Shown: in pieces, positions 54,926-63,787 of the stretch
How positions within the stretch are numbered: the stretch's first letter is position 1
Layout: each line of letters begins with the position of its first letter
From: a bacterium
GTDB taxonomy: Bacteria > Cyanobacteriota > Vampirovibrionia > Gastranaerophilales > Gastranaerophilaceae
Assembly: GCA_017536545.1 (NCBI GenBank)
Contig: JAFXHF010000017.1
Coordinates: 110,884-174,883, forward strand
Direction: 5' to 3'
DNA length: 64,000 bases
Made by a program: the position numbers and the translations under genes
The notes under the pieces: model-generated
Databases searched by the model: none
Told to the model about the DNA's origin: nothing
What the model saw: only the letters and a program-made list of their open reading frames with translations

Positions 54926-56446
54926 ATGGATATTAATTATTTTGATTTATCTGGTGGAATCAATCAGGCTTCTACCAAAGTGGAGCTTGGGTTAAATCCT
55001 AAAAAAATTTATTGGGCTGATTCTAAAAATATTGAAATTTACAACAACAAAGGTATTGTCCGTCAAAAAGGGAATTCGTTGCTGTTGGAATTGCCTGAAA
55101 TTGAAAAAATTACTGGCATGTGTGAAATGGAATCTGATGATAAATATAAGTTAGTTATCACAACGGAAACTGGTAAAATTTATATTTATAACGATTCTAA
55201 CAAATCATTAGTTAAATTGGATAAAACTCTAGTTGGTGTGCAACCTATTTTTGTAAATTTTCTACGTGGAGTAATTGTTGCAACTGAAGCTGATGCAATG
55301 TTCTATATCAAAGATAGTGAGAATTTTGATATTGTGGATTGTAAGCTAAAGGACTTGAGTGAAAATGTGTGTTATCCGTCTTGTGTTACCGTATACAAAG
55401 GTAGGGTTTGGTGTGCTCAAGGTTCAACAATTTATTATTCCGCATTAGGTACTTATGATAATTTTGAGCAGGAAGAAGATGCTGGTTATATCAACGATTT
55501 TCATACTGATACTTCAGATATTATTGCAATGCATACTTATAAAGATTATTTGGCAATATATAAAAGAGAAAAAGTATATCTTTTAACAGGTTCAAATCCT
55601 TCAGATTTTTCTATTACTTTGTTTGCGGATAAAGGTTCAGTTGCAAAAAATTCAATAGTAAACGTTGATAATAAACAGTACTTTTTGAGTAATGGGATTT
55701 ATGCTCTTGAACAGGTTGGGGAATTAAACCAAATTAGATTAGGCTCTGAAATTTCACAAAATATTAGAGAAGAATTTAAACGCTTTGATGAAACAAGAAT
55801 GAATGATGTATTTGTTTTGCATTATCAAAATAAACATCAAATGTGGTTCTTTTTTCCTTATTTAGATGATGAATATTATCATACAATCTGGATAAATGAT
55901 TATCTAAATAAAGCTTGGTATAAAAGAGTTGTTCCTCAAAAAATTACGGTTGCTTGTATGTTTAAGTCATATATTCTAACCGCAGATGATAGTGGAAAAA
56001 TCTATCGAGAGGATTACGGTGGAACTTTTAATAATGATCCGATTTTATTTATGTGGAAATCTCCCTTCTTAGCATTGGGGAATGTCTTACATCGAAAATT
56101 AATTGATGAGTTCTATTTTGTATTAGATGACATCAATGACAATAAATTCAAGTTTTCCCTATATAAGGATTATGACAGCGAGTATAAAGATGATGTTGAA
56201 TTGATTTATTCAAAACATTTCAGCCATTTTATTTGGGGAGGAGAAGATACTCCATCAACTATTGAATATTGTTGGCATGATGGAAGTTCAGAGATTCCTG
56301 TATGGTCTATAAATTCTAATCCAAAAGAGAAAGCAGAAATTTGCGATAGTAATTATTCTATTCAGTTATGTATTGAAGGGGATAATCCGACTTGTAATTG
56401 TTCAATTATCGGTCTTCAGTTTAGAGAAATCTATAACGATGACTAA
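54926..56446 (+). CDS. Phage tail nozzle/DNA-stabilisation-like beta-propeller protein
   Basis: 506 residues. Begins MDINYFDLSGGINQASTKVE. The middle has repeated beta-propeller-like strands typical of podovirus nozzle and P22 gp10-like hub proteins: TVYKGRVWCAQGSTIYYSAL, DIIAMHTYKDYLAIYKREKV, YLLTGSNPSDFSITLF. Would close the portal channel or form the short tail. It begins five bases after the amidase stop. Assignment rests on this pattern and on context. Confidence 0.68.
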   Translation: MDINYFDLSGGINQASTKVELGLNPKKIYWADSKNIEIYNNKGIVRQKGNSLLLELPEIEKITGMCEMESDDKYKLVITTETGKIYIYNDSNKSLVKLDKTLVGVQPIFVNFLRGVIVATEADAMFYIKDSENFDIVDCKLKDLSENVCYPSCVTVYKGRVWCAQGSTIYYSALGTYDNFEQEEDAGYINDFHTDTSDIIAMHTYKDYLAIYKREKVYLLTGSNPSDFSITLFADKGSVAKNSIVNVDNKQYFLSNGIYALEQVGELNQIRLGSEISQNIREEFKRFDETRMNDVFVLHYQNKHQMWFFFPYLDDEYYHTIWINDYLNKAWYKRVVPQKITVACMFKSYILTADDSGKIYREDYGGTFNNDPILFMWKSPFLALGNVLHRKLIDEFYFVLDDINDNKFKFSLYKDYDSEYKDDVELIYSKHFSHFIWGGEDTPSTIEYCWHDGSSEIPVWSINSNPKEKAEICDSNYSIQLCIEGDNPTCNCSIIGLQFREIYNDD

Positions 56447-56515
56447 ATATTATTCTATAAAAAATCACCACTCATAAAATATGTAGTTAGTTTTGAAAAC
56501 GAAAGGAAAAAGAAA

Positions 56516-57370
56516 ATGTCAGAATTACAAACATCTTATTCAGCTTTTATTCCACAAATTTGGAGTCAAAAGTTAAGCCAAATGTTAGACAAAAACTGTG
56601 TAATGCTTCAATGTGTTAACAGAAATTGGGAAGGTGAGATTAAAAATCAAGGTGATACTGTAAAAATTATTACACCTGCAGATGTTACAGTTTCAACTTT
56701 AACTTCCGAAAATATTGAATATGCTGCATTAACTCCAACATCTCAAGAATTAGTTATTAATCAGAAAAAATTCTTCGCTTTTAAAATTGATGATGTTGCT
56801 CAAGTTCAAGCAAATACAGATATTATGGAAGCTCATCTAGGTAATGCGAAAAAAGCTATTGAAGAAGTTCAAGATTCTTACCTATTGTCACTTCATACTG
56901 ATGTTGTTGAAGGTAATACTGTAGGTAGTGAAGATGCTCCTATAACCTTAGATAAAACTACTATCTATGAACAGTTTGTTAAATTATCATTGGCGTTAAA
57001 AAATTCTGATGCCGTTCATTCTGGGGTTAGACCTTGGGTAGTAATCAATCCTAATGTTGAAGCTTATTTATTGCAAAGCCCTGAGTTTATCTCTGCACAT
57101 AACGTGGCTGATGAAACTCTTCGTGAGGGCTCTATCGGCAGAATTGCAGGCATGGACGTTTTAGTAAGTACAAATTTAACTGAAGTTGATGGCAAATATT
57201 ATGTTTTAGCTGGTACAAATGAAGCAATCACATTTGCTTCTCAATTAGCTAAAATCGAAAGCCTTAGAGATAAAGATAGTTTCTCTGATTTAGTTAGAGG
57301 TTTGTATTTGTATGGTGCAAAAACAGTTCAGCCAAAAGCTTTAGCAAAAATGATTGTAGCTGCAGCTTAG
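56516..57370 (+). CDS. Major capsid (coat) protein, HK97/P22-like fold
   Basis: 284 residues. N-terminal AFIPQIWSQKLSQMLDKNCV and EIKNQGDTVKIITPADVTV are typical of podovirus coat proteins. Continues with INQKKFFAFKIDDVAQVQAN, WVVINPNVEAYLLQSPEF and IGRIAGMDVLVSTNL. Strong purine-rich ribosome site, and a hairpin after the gene, as expected for a highly expressed virion gene. Confidence 0.88.
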   Translation: MSELQTSYSAFIPQIWSQKLSQMLDKNCVMLQCVNRNWEGEIKNQGDTVKIITPADVTVSTLTSENIEYAALTPTSQELVINQKKFFAFKIDDVAQVQANTDIMEAHLGNAKKAIEEVQDSYLLSLHTDVVEGNTVGSEDAPITLDKTTIYEQFVKLSLALKNSDAVHSGVRPWVVINPNVEAYLLQSPEFISAHNVADETLREGSIGRIAGMDVLVSTNLTEVDGKYYVLAGTNEAITFASQLAKIESLRDKDSFSDLVRGLYLYGAKTVQPKALAKMIVAAA

Positions 57371-57379
57371 GGTCGGTAT

Positions 57380-57422
57380 AAATGTGCCCTTTGCTAAGTT
57401 ATTTATGGTGAAGGGTGCATTT
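57380..57422 (+). terminator. Hairpin after the coat gene
   Basis: AAATGTGCCCTT pairs with AAGGGTGCATTT (two wobbles, 19-base loop). The T-run is short, so it may be a partial terminator or an mRNA-stabilising hairpin. Confidence 0.55.
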
Positions 57423-57444
57423 TGAATATAGGAGTGTGAAATCT

Positions 57445-57693
57445 ATGTTTTCAAATTTAAAAAAGAAAATCAAAGAATTGGCAAAAAAAGCTGTATTTAC
57501 TGCGGAAGCTGAATTAGGTTCAGGAAAAGGTCAAGAGAAAAAATCTTTGGCTATAAGTTACGTTGTTAATCGCTTACCCTTTCCCCCGATTATCAAAACG
57601 ATTGTTTCGGTTTTGTTATCGAGTTTTATTGACGATGTTATTGAAATTTCCGTGGATTATATGAATTCGTTGCCAAAAACAGAAGGAGAATAA
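57445..57693 (+). CDS. Small phage protein, weakly LLH-holin-like
   Basis: 82 residues from the ATG at 57445 (GGAG upstream). MFSNLKKKIKELAKKAVFTA is followed by EAELGSGKGQEKKSLAISYV, like the soluble part of LLH-family phage proteins. The C-terminal half (IIKTIVSVLLSSFIDDVIEI) is moderately hydrophobic, but no clear membrane helix stands at the N-terminus as in LLH holins. Role uncertain. Confidence 0.6.
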   Translation: MFSNLKKKIKELAKKAVFTAEAELGSGKGQEKKSLAISYVVNRLPFPPIIKTIVSVLLSSFIDDVIEISVDYMNSLPKTEGE

Positions 57694-57697
57694 TTTT

Positions 57698-58366
57698 ATG
57701 CAAAATCAAATGAGCGGGAGCTTCCCGCAACAATTACAAAACGGTATTTCATCGCCTGCCGCAAGTTCGCAGGCAAACCCAAATTTGGGATATAAAGATA
57801 TCTATTACCACTTGGAACAGGCAATAGGTGCAGATGTTCAAAACGTCAAAGATCTTATCTCTCAAGGTGTGTTAACACAACAACAAGGACAATATTTGTT
57901 GGGACAGTTGTTAACAAAGGCTCAATCTATAAATGCGTATAAGAATTCACAGAAGCAAAACACACCAGCTCAAAATGTTCCTGCGACTCCTGTACAAAAT
58001 CCTATGGATTTGTTCAACCAAGAGCGTCCAGGGTTTTTTGATGCCGAAGGGCGAGCAGATATTTTGAACTATATCAAAGGGTTTGATATGGACAAGGATG
58101 AAATTCTTCGAATATCTCAACTTGTAGAAGGTCTGGAAAATTCTGCGGTTGATAAATATTTGAAAAAATCCGCATACGAGAAATCATTGAATGACGAGAA
58201 CGCACGTGCAAAGAGCAAGTTGACATCTTATGCTCAAAATGCTTCTTCTGACACAAAAACAAATAAGGTATTTACTCGTGAGGAAATCGGCAGAATGAGT
58301 GGTGAAGAATTTGCTAAAAATGAAAAATTAATCATGGAACAAGTAAAGCAAGGTTTGATTAAGTAA
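57698..58366 (+). CDS. Probable phage scaffolding protein
   Basis: 222 residues, Gln/Asn/Ala-rich N-terminus, helical acidic middle. The basic C-terminal tail reads VFTREEIGRMSGEEFAKNEK then LIMEQVKQGLIK, the usual pattern of scaffolding proteins that bind the coat through a C-terminal helix. It lies downstream of coat here, whereas scaffolds usually precede coat. Confidence 0.7.
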   Translation: MQNQMSGSFPQQLQNGISSPAASSQANPNLGYKDIYYHLEQAIGADVQNVKDLISQGVLTQQQGQYLLGQLLTKAQSINAYKNSQKQNTPAQNVPATPVQNPMDLFNQERPGFFDAEGRADILNYIKGFDMDKDEILRISQLVEGLENSAVDKYLKKSAYEKSLNDENARAKSKLTSYAQNASSDTKTNKVFTREEIGRMSGEEFAKNEKLIMEQVKQGLIK

Positions 58367-58386
58367 TTTTTATCAAGTTCATAATT

Positions 58387-58429
58387 AAAAGCTCGGGCGT
58401 GAAATCTGACTTCCCGTTCGGGCTTTTTC
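58387..58429 (+). terminator. Hairpin after the scaffold gene
   Basis: AAAAGCTCGGGCG (58387-58399) pairs with CGTTCGGGCTTTT (58415-58427) including three wobbles; T-run within and after. Confidence 0.7.
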
Positions 58430-58446
58430 TAAGCAAAGGAGAAAAA

Positions 58447-59085
58447 ATGAATTATTTACAACTAATAAATAAATGCTTACTCGAAATGAATTATAAACAA
58501 GTAAATGCTTTTTCTGAGCTTATTAAAAATGATCATAAGAGAATTATGAATATTTTAAATTTAATCAACAAAGAGATTTGTGCGATTGAAGGTTGGAATT
58601 TTCTTATACGTCGAACTACATTGATGCTACCAAAAGGGGTAACTGAGATTGAAAACGATGTTAACGGTCGAATTCTATACTTATTTATTGATGGAAAAAA
58701 GCATGACTATTGTGATGATGTGGAATCTTTTATGGAAGGTTCTCAAAGAGCTGGAACTTATAGTGTTTTGGCTAATAGGCTCTTATTACCAAAGTTTAAC
58801 GAGGATAAAGTGCTGGATATTGTTTACTATACAAAAAATTGTGTTATCGATTCTGAAGGCATGGAAAAAATGGAATTCGAGTATGCCACAGATGTATCTT
58901 TAATTCCAATGCCGTTTGTTGAACAAATTTTGGTATATGGAACATGCTTAAGGTTAAAAGCTAATCCTCAATATTTTAAGTTCCCATATTGGATAAGCAT
59001 GTACAAAGAGGCTTTAGCAAATCTAAAATCAAAGACAGCGGTATCGGTGTCAAATGCACCAGTGGTGAAGATGTTTAGGACATAA
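58447..59085 (+). CDS. Phage head-tail adaptor/connector-like protein
   Basis: 212 residues from the ATG at 58447 (AAGGAG upstream). Helical N-terminus (NYLQLINKCLLEMNY), IEGWNFLIRRTTLMLPKGVT then a beta-rich part, and a C-terminal helical bundle (FVEQILVYGTCLRLKANPQY). Same layout as podovirus gp4/gp11-type adaptors. Consistent with its place among head genes. Confidence 0.65.
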   Translation: MNYLQLINKCLLEMNYKQVNAFSELIKNDHKRIMNILNLINKEICAIEGWNFLIRRTTLMLPKGVTEIENDVNGRILYLFIDGKKHDYCDDVESFMEGSQRAGTYSVLANRLLLPKFNEDKVLDIVYYTKNCVIDSEGMEKMEFEYATDVSLIPMPFVEQILVYGTCLRLKANPQYFKFPYWISMYKEALANLKSKTAVSVSNAPVVKMFRT

Positions 59086-59089
59086 AGGC

Positions 59090-59155
59090 AAAAAAAACAG
59101 GAAGTCCTTTTCATTCCCCCCTGTTAAGATTTACACTAGCCGAAATATAAATAGC
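59090..59155 (-). ncRNA. Minus-strand small RNA inside the phage cluster
   Basis: On the minus strand TTGTAT (59190-59185), exactly 17 bp, TATAAT (59167-59162); start near 59155. It ends at a hairpin AACAGG (59125-59120) with CCTGTT (59101-59096) followed by U residues (A-tract 59090-59097). About 66 bases, opposite in direction to all phage genes. The loop side carries AGGGGGGA, which could bind ribosome sites in reverse or act as one. Confidence 0.5.
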
Positions 59156-59213
59156 ATGTTCATTATACAAGTTATTCGAGAAAAATACAAATTATGATAA
59201 GAAATGTAAAGAG

Positions 59214-59648
59214 ATGAAACAATTAACACCGCAACAAAAAAGGTTTGTAAGTGAATATATAAAGACTCTTGATGCCGAAGCTTCAGCTAGAAAAGCTGGT
59301 TACAAGTGCAAAGATTTAAAGGGATTTGCTTCTGGTTTGTTGGCAAAAAGTTACATAATCCATGAAATAAAAGCTCAATTAAACCTCCAAATTGAATCTT
59401 TGAGCGTACAAAAAGGTTATGTAATTCAAAAGCTTTTGCAAATTGCAGAATTTTCTCTTGAGGAAGAAGATATTCTTGATAAAGATGGTAGTTTTACAGG
59501 TAAGAAAAAATTACGTGATTCTTCTGCAGGTTTGAAAGCGTTGGAGGCTTTGTGCAAGTATTTGGGATTTTCTTCTGTGCAAGCTGAAGATGAGTATCAT
59601 GAGGCAAAAATAATTACTATTGCGAATCTTGATGATGAAAAAATTTAA
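59214..59648 (+). CDS. Phage terminase small subunit
   Basis: 144 residues. N-terminal HTH typical of Terminase_2-type subunits: LTPQQKRFVSEYIKTLDAEA, SARKAGYKCKDLKGFASGLL, then helices LNLQIESLSVQKGYVIQKLL. Recognises the packaging site. Separated from the large subunit by three genes, which is unusual. Confidence 0.85.
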   Translation: MKQLTPQQKRFVSEYIKTLDAEASARKAGYKCKDLKGFASGLLAKSYIIHEIKAQLNLQIESLSVQKGYVIQKLLQIAEFSLEEEDILDKDGSFTGKKKLRDSSAGLKALEALCKYLGFSSVQAEDEYHEAKIITIANLDDEKI

Positions 59649-59667
59649 TTTATGAAAGGTATATTCT

Positions 59668-60021
59668 ATGAAAGAGAATAAAGAAATAGAAAAAATATTA
59701 CTAAATGATTCAGCTTTTGAAAATATGCTCAAAACAAAAGTTGAAAATGATTTTAAGCAAGAGCTAATAAATGCTAAAGCTTCAAAATCTGTGGAATATA
59801 TTACAGAAATAAAAGATGTTCCAAAAACTAAATTATTTACAAAGTATGCAACATTTGAAGTTATAAATAAAACGAGTAAGACAAAATCCTATATTAACGG
59901 AGTGCAGGCAGAAGGTTTCTTAGGTTCAAATATTACAGATAGAACAAAGCTTCTAAATGGTGAGTCAAATTCGTTTGTTTGCGGAAATTCTTTTATTAAA
60001 TTCGTTAAAGTAAAAATATAG
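59668..60021 (+). CDS. Small phage protein, unknown
   Basis: 117 residues. Helical acidic N-terminus, then a beta-rich part with KYATFEVINKTSKTKSYING and VQAEGFLGSNITDRTKLLNG. Likely a virion or assembly component by position. No function recognised. AAAGG ribosome site. Confidence 0.68.
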   Translation: MKENKEIEKILLNDSAFENMLKTKVENDFKQELINAKASKSVEYITEIKDVPKTKLFTKYATFEVINKTSKTKSYINGVQAEGFLGSNITDRTKLLNGESNSFVCGNSFIKFVKVKI

Positions 60022-60022
60022 T

Positions 60023-60547
60023 ATGTGTAAATTTAGACGACTAGTTTTTAATACTCTATCGGGATCTTCTTTAGATTTGCACTATATCCCTCTTATCCAA
60101 AAATGTTGGGCCAAATATTCTAAATATATTCAAGATGACTTTTCTTCTCTAGAAGATAACAATTCCATTTTACACCTATTTGACAATGTCATGTTTTGGG
60201 TTGTTTTGGATTATGAGGAAAATTTTATGGGATTTGTGTTCTTGGATAATTTTGTCGGTAATAAAAACAAATTATACAGTGCAGAAATCACAACCTGTTT
60301 TGATAAGAAGGCTTGGGGTAGTTTTACTCGGTATAGTGCAAAGTTTTTTTTGAAGATGTGCTTTGACGAATTAGGTTTATACAAAATTAGGGCTCAAATT
60401 TATCCTGATAATTTCAGAGTGAAAAACTTTTTAAAAGATTGTGGGTTTATATATGAATCTACGTTGAAAAATGAAACACTTCGAGGCGGAAAACCACAGG
60501 ATATTGAAATTTATGTCCTATATAGAAGTTACTATTACAAAGATTGA
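60023..60547 (+). CDS. GNAT-family acetyltransferase in the phage head cluster
   Basis: 174 residues. C-terminal half has GNAT landmarks: GLYKIRAQIYPDNFRVKNFL (acetyl-CoA-binding helix region), KDCGFIYESTLKNETLRGGK and EIYVLYR, nearest to RimJ/RimL-like enzymes. Begins one base after the previous stop, no ribosome site, ends seven bases before portal. Could modify a virion or host protein. Confidence 0.75.
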   Translation: MCKFRRLVFNTLSGSSLDLHYIPLIQKCWAKYSKYIQDDFSSLEDNNSILHLFDNVMFWVVLDYEENFMGFVFLDNFVGNKNKLYSAEITTCFDKKAWGSFTRYSAKFFLKMCFDELGLYKIRAQIYPDNFRVKNFLKDCGFIYESTLKNETLRGGKPQDIEIYVLYRSYYYKD

Positions 60548-60554
60548 GGTAATT

Positions 60555-62207
60555 ATGATTGATAAAAAAATAGATAAATTTCTTTTTGATAATGTAGAAG
60601 AGCAATTTTTGCTTGGTGATATTATCAAAAAATATGATTCCTTTGAGGATTCTAGAATGTCGCAAATTTCTGATAATAGGCTTGTGAAATATGCGATTTA
60701 TGATTCAGATATTCCAAAAGTAAATGCTTGGGATTGTCATATCCAACTTCCAGATATTTACGAGTTGGCACAAACTTTAAAATCACACTTAATTCAAAAT
60801 TTATATTCTCATCCTGACGGGATGTTTGATGTTGAGGGTAAGGATTTTGAAACTCAAAAATATGCAAATAGTCAAAAGGCAATGCTTGTTTCTACTTTTG
60901 AATCAATGAAAATTGAAGATGAAATGGAAAAGATTATTGATTCGGTTGTTGAAACTGGTGAAGTTACATTGTTTGTTGGTTGGGAAACTAAAACAAGAAA
61001 AACTCGCCGTGCCATTTCGTTAAAAGAACAATTAGAAAGGGGTATTGAGGATACTTTTGTAGTTGAAGATAAGGTAGTGTATGACAATGCCAAGGTTAAA
61101 TATATTAACTATGAGGATTTCGTTTTTGATAGATGCGATACGGATAATTGGGATTCTTGTGCAAAGATTTACAGGACTTACCAAACACTTGATGAAATAA
61201 AATCTAATGCATCAAATAATTTGTTGAATTTAGAAAAACTGGAAATATTGAAAGGAGTGGTGGCAAAAACATCTAGAAAAAATAAAAATGCGACTCAAGA
61301 TAAGAAGGTAGAGTTACTTGAATTTTGGGGTGATATTGAGCTTTCTAATGGTGAAGTGTTAAAAAATAAACTTATTGTTGTTGCTGGAAGAAGTGTTCTT
61401 ATTCGTTTTGATGACAATCCTTTTATTATAAATCCATTTATCCATGCAAATATTATTGAATGCCCAACAACAGGCAGAGGAATTTCGCCATTACGTGTTG
61501 CTCTAATTTTGAACAATATATCTTCTACAATTTTGAATAAACAGCTCGATGCATTAGCATTAATGATGAATCCCCCATATTTAGCACCAAAAGGTTGTTT
61601 TAAAGGTGAACAAGATGTCCGCCCAGGTAAGATTGTTGAATACGATGCATCATTAATGACTACTCCTCCTATTCCGATTTCTTTTGATAAAGCTATGCAA
61701 GGTTGGGAATTTTTGAATTACTTTAAAACCACAATTGAAAGTGCAACAGGGATTTTCAAAAATATGGCAGGAAATATTCAAACAGTTGAACGAACCGCAA
61801 CAGAGTTAAATTATTCTGCTGGTGGGCAAGAAGCTCGATTGAATATGATATTAGAATCAATCAACCGAAAAGTTATTATTCCTATGGTAGAAAAAACTGC
61901 CGAAATTATATCAAATTTTAAACTTGGGAAAGAGTCTATTTTAGCAAATGACCGAGGTAGAATCTTCCTTGTTGAAATTGATGATAAAATTAGAAATGCC
62001 GATTATATCTATCATTATGGGGATAGGAAGGCGACTTTTGAAAGAAAAGTTAGGATGAAAGAACTTTTTGAAGTTGTTAAATCTTTCTTGCAAATTGATA
62101 CTGTGAAGGAGCGAATTGATTGGCTTGAGTGCTTTAAATTTGCTATGGAACAGTATGGAATTGAAAACTCTAATAATTTTTTAAAAGAGGAAATAGAACA
62201 AAAATAG
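60555..62207 (+). CDS. Phage portal protein
   Basis: 550 residues from the ATG at 60555 (GAGG upstream); an in-frame extension to 60471 overlaps the GNAT gene and is rejected. Portal-like segments: NPFIHANIIECPTTGRGISP, a long helix region with LRVALILNNISSTILNKQLD, MMNPPYLAPKG, PGKIVEYDASL and GIFKNMAGNIQTVERTATEL. Forms the dodecameric vertex for DNA entry. Confidence 0.88.
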   Translation: MIDKKIDKFLFDNVEEQFLLGDIIKKYDSFEDSRMSQISDNRLVKYAIYDSDIPKVNAWDCHIQLPDIYELAQTLKSHLIQNLYSHPDGMFDVEGKDFETQKYANSQKAMLVSTFESMKIEDEMEKIIDSVVETGEVTLFVGWETKTRKTRRAISLKEQLERGIEDTFVVEDKVVYDNAKVKYINYEDFVFDRCDTDNWDSCAKIYRTYQTLDEIKSNASNNLLNLEKLEILKGVVAKTSRKNKNATQDKKVELLEFWGDIELSNGEVLKNKLIVVAGRSVLIRFDDNPFIINPFIHANIIECPTTGRGISPLRVALILNNISSTILNKQLDALALMMNPPYLAPKGCFKGEQDVRPGKIVEYDASLMTTPPIPISFDKAMQGWEFLNYFKTTIESATGIFKNMAGNIQTVERTATELNYSAGGQEARLNMILESINRKVIIPMVEKTAEIISNFKLGKESILANDRGRIFLVEIDDKIRNADYIYHYGDRKATFERKVRMKELFEVVKSFLQIDTVKERIDWLECFKFAMEQYGIENSNNFLKEEIEQK

Positions 62208-62226
62208 AAAATATTGAGGTGTCTAT

Positions 62227-63516
62227 ATGAAATATACATTATTAGACGCACAGAGAAAGTTTCTTGAAATTCCCCACAATTATTCCTTGGACGTTGCAGT
62301 ATACCAAGGCGGCTATGGCTCTGGCAAAACTTTTGCTGGAGCCTTGCTGGGGATTTTACTTGCAATTAAATTCCCAGGGATAACAGGTCTTGTGGGGGCT
62401 CAAACCTATACTCTTGTGCGTGATACAACTTTAAAAACTTATTTTGAGCATTTGGAAAATATTGGTTTTGTTGATAAGGTCGATTATAAATGGGTCAGTG
62501 CAGAACAAAAAATTGTATTTAAAAATGGGTCAGAAATTCTTTTTAGGCATTTTGATGAGCCAAACAAATTGAAATCTTTAAACTTGGGCTTTGTAGAAAT
62601 TGAAGAGATGTCAGATGTCCCTTATGATACTTTTAAGATGTTACTTGCTCGTATGAGGCAACGAAAAAAGGCAGGATGGCAGAATTTCACTTACCGAATT
62701 TTTGGACATACTAATCCAGAAGTTCAAAAAGGTTGGATTTATAAAACTTTTTATGATAATCCTCCGCCAAATTATCGCTTGATTTGTGCTCCGACTACTC
62801 AGAATAAATATCTTCCTGAAGGGTTTTGTGATGAACTTAAAAAACTCTACGACCAAAGTTATTATGAAATTTTTGTGTTGGGCAAGGCTGGGGATTATAG
62901 TACAAATCTTGTTGTTAAAGATTTTACAGATGAAAATGTTAGAGAAATTAAGTATCATCAGGATTTGGATGTTTATATTAGTTGCGACTTTAACGTAGAT
63001 CCTATGGCGTGGGTTTTGGCTCATAAAACGGATGATAAAGTTTTTTATTTTGATGAATTGGTTCTGGAAAATACTACGACATCAAAAACTTGTGAGGAAT
63101 TTCATAATCGTTATCCAGACCATAGAGGTAAGATTATTATAAATGGTGATGCGTCGGGTGATAACAGAAGTTGTACCAGCGAATACACAAACTATGTCAT
63201 TATAAAGCGGAAACTAGAATCTTATGGTTATGAAGTTGATATAAAAATTAAAGGTTTTAATCCTCCAATAAAAAATAGGGTTGCAGCGTTTAATGCAAAG
63301 GTTCGAAATGCCGAAGGGGAAGTTGGTTTGTATGTCTCTCCAAAGTGTGAAAAACTTTTGTATAACATTTATAACTTACGCTATATTGAAGGGACTTCTA
63401 AGATAGATGTTCCAACATATACTCAGATTAAACAGACCAAGGAATTGAAATTTTTATCACATCCGTTTGATGCTGCATCGTATTTGGTAGATTTTTACTG
63501 GCCTATTGTACTTTAG
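62227..63516 (+). CDS. Phage terminase large subunit
   Basis: A 429-residue packaging motor. ATPase: Walker A YQGGYGSGKTFAGALL (~residues 29-44), Walker B LGFVEIEEMSDV, coupling TYRIFGHTNP. RNase H-like nuclease: VYISCDFNVDPMAWVLA, IIINGDASGDNRS, and C-terminal SHPFDAASYLVDF. Complete and apparently intact. Confidence 0.93.
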   Translation: MKYTLLDAQRKFLEIPHNYSLDVAVYQGGYGSGKTFAGALLGILLAIKFPGITGLVGAQTYTLVRDTTLKTYFEHLENIGFVDKVDYKWVSAEQKIVFKNGSEILFRHFDEPNKLKSLNLGFVEIEEMSDVPYDTFKMLLARMRQRKKAGWQNFTYRIFGHTNPEVQKGWIYKTFYDNPPPNYRLICAPTTQNKYLPEGFCDELKKLYDQSYYEIFVLGKAGDYSTNLVVKDFTDENVREIKYHQDLDVYISCDFNVDPMAWVLAHKTDDKVFYFDELVLENTTTSKTCEEFHNRYPDHRGKIIINGDASGDNRSCTSEYTNYVIIKRKLESYGYEVDIKIKGFNPPIKNRVAAFNAKVRNAEGEVGLYVSPKCEKLLYNIYNLRYIEGTSKIDVPTYTQIKQTKELKFLSHPFDAASYLVDFYWPIVL

Positions 63517-63531
63517 ATGAAAGGGGAAAAG

Positions 63532-63759
63532 ATGGATAATATTATTTATTATGCACCAGTTATTGTGGTGGTGTTAATGTTTTTAATTCACGAAAGAATT
63601 GTTGTAACACCTGAACAGTTAGAGAAAAAGCATAGAGAAATTATAAAAGAGGTCGAAAATAGATTTGCGACTATTGACAGTTGCGAAGACTTAAAAGGTC
63701 AGATAACTGATATGAAAGACAAGATAGACAAAATCTATGATTGTTTGATTTTGAAGTGA
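63532..63759 (+). CDS. Small phage membrane protein with coiled coil (spanin- or holin-like)
   Basis: 75 residues from the ATG at 63532 (AAAGGGG upstream). One N-terminal membrane helix (YYAPVIVVVLMFLIHE), then a charged coiled coil (EKKHREIIKEVENRFATID, KGQITDMKDKIDKIYDCL). Fits an i-spanin or accessory lysis protein; also seen in small structural proteins. Confidence 0.7.
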   Translation: MDNIIYYAPVIVVVLMFLIHERIVVTPEQLEKKHREIIKEVENRFATIDSCEDLKGQITDMKDKIDKIYDCLILK

Positions 63760-63787
63760 TGTTTGAAAAGGAAAGGAGATTATTAAG

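Noticed and set aside
57445..57693. Firm call as an LLH holin
   Set aside because: The N-terminal membrane helix of that family is absent; only the soluble part is similar.
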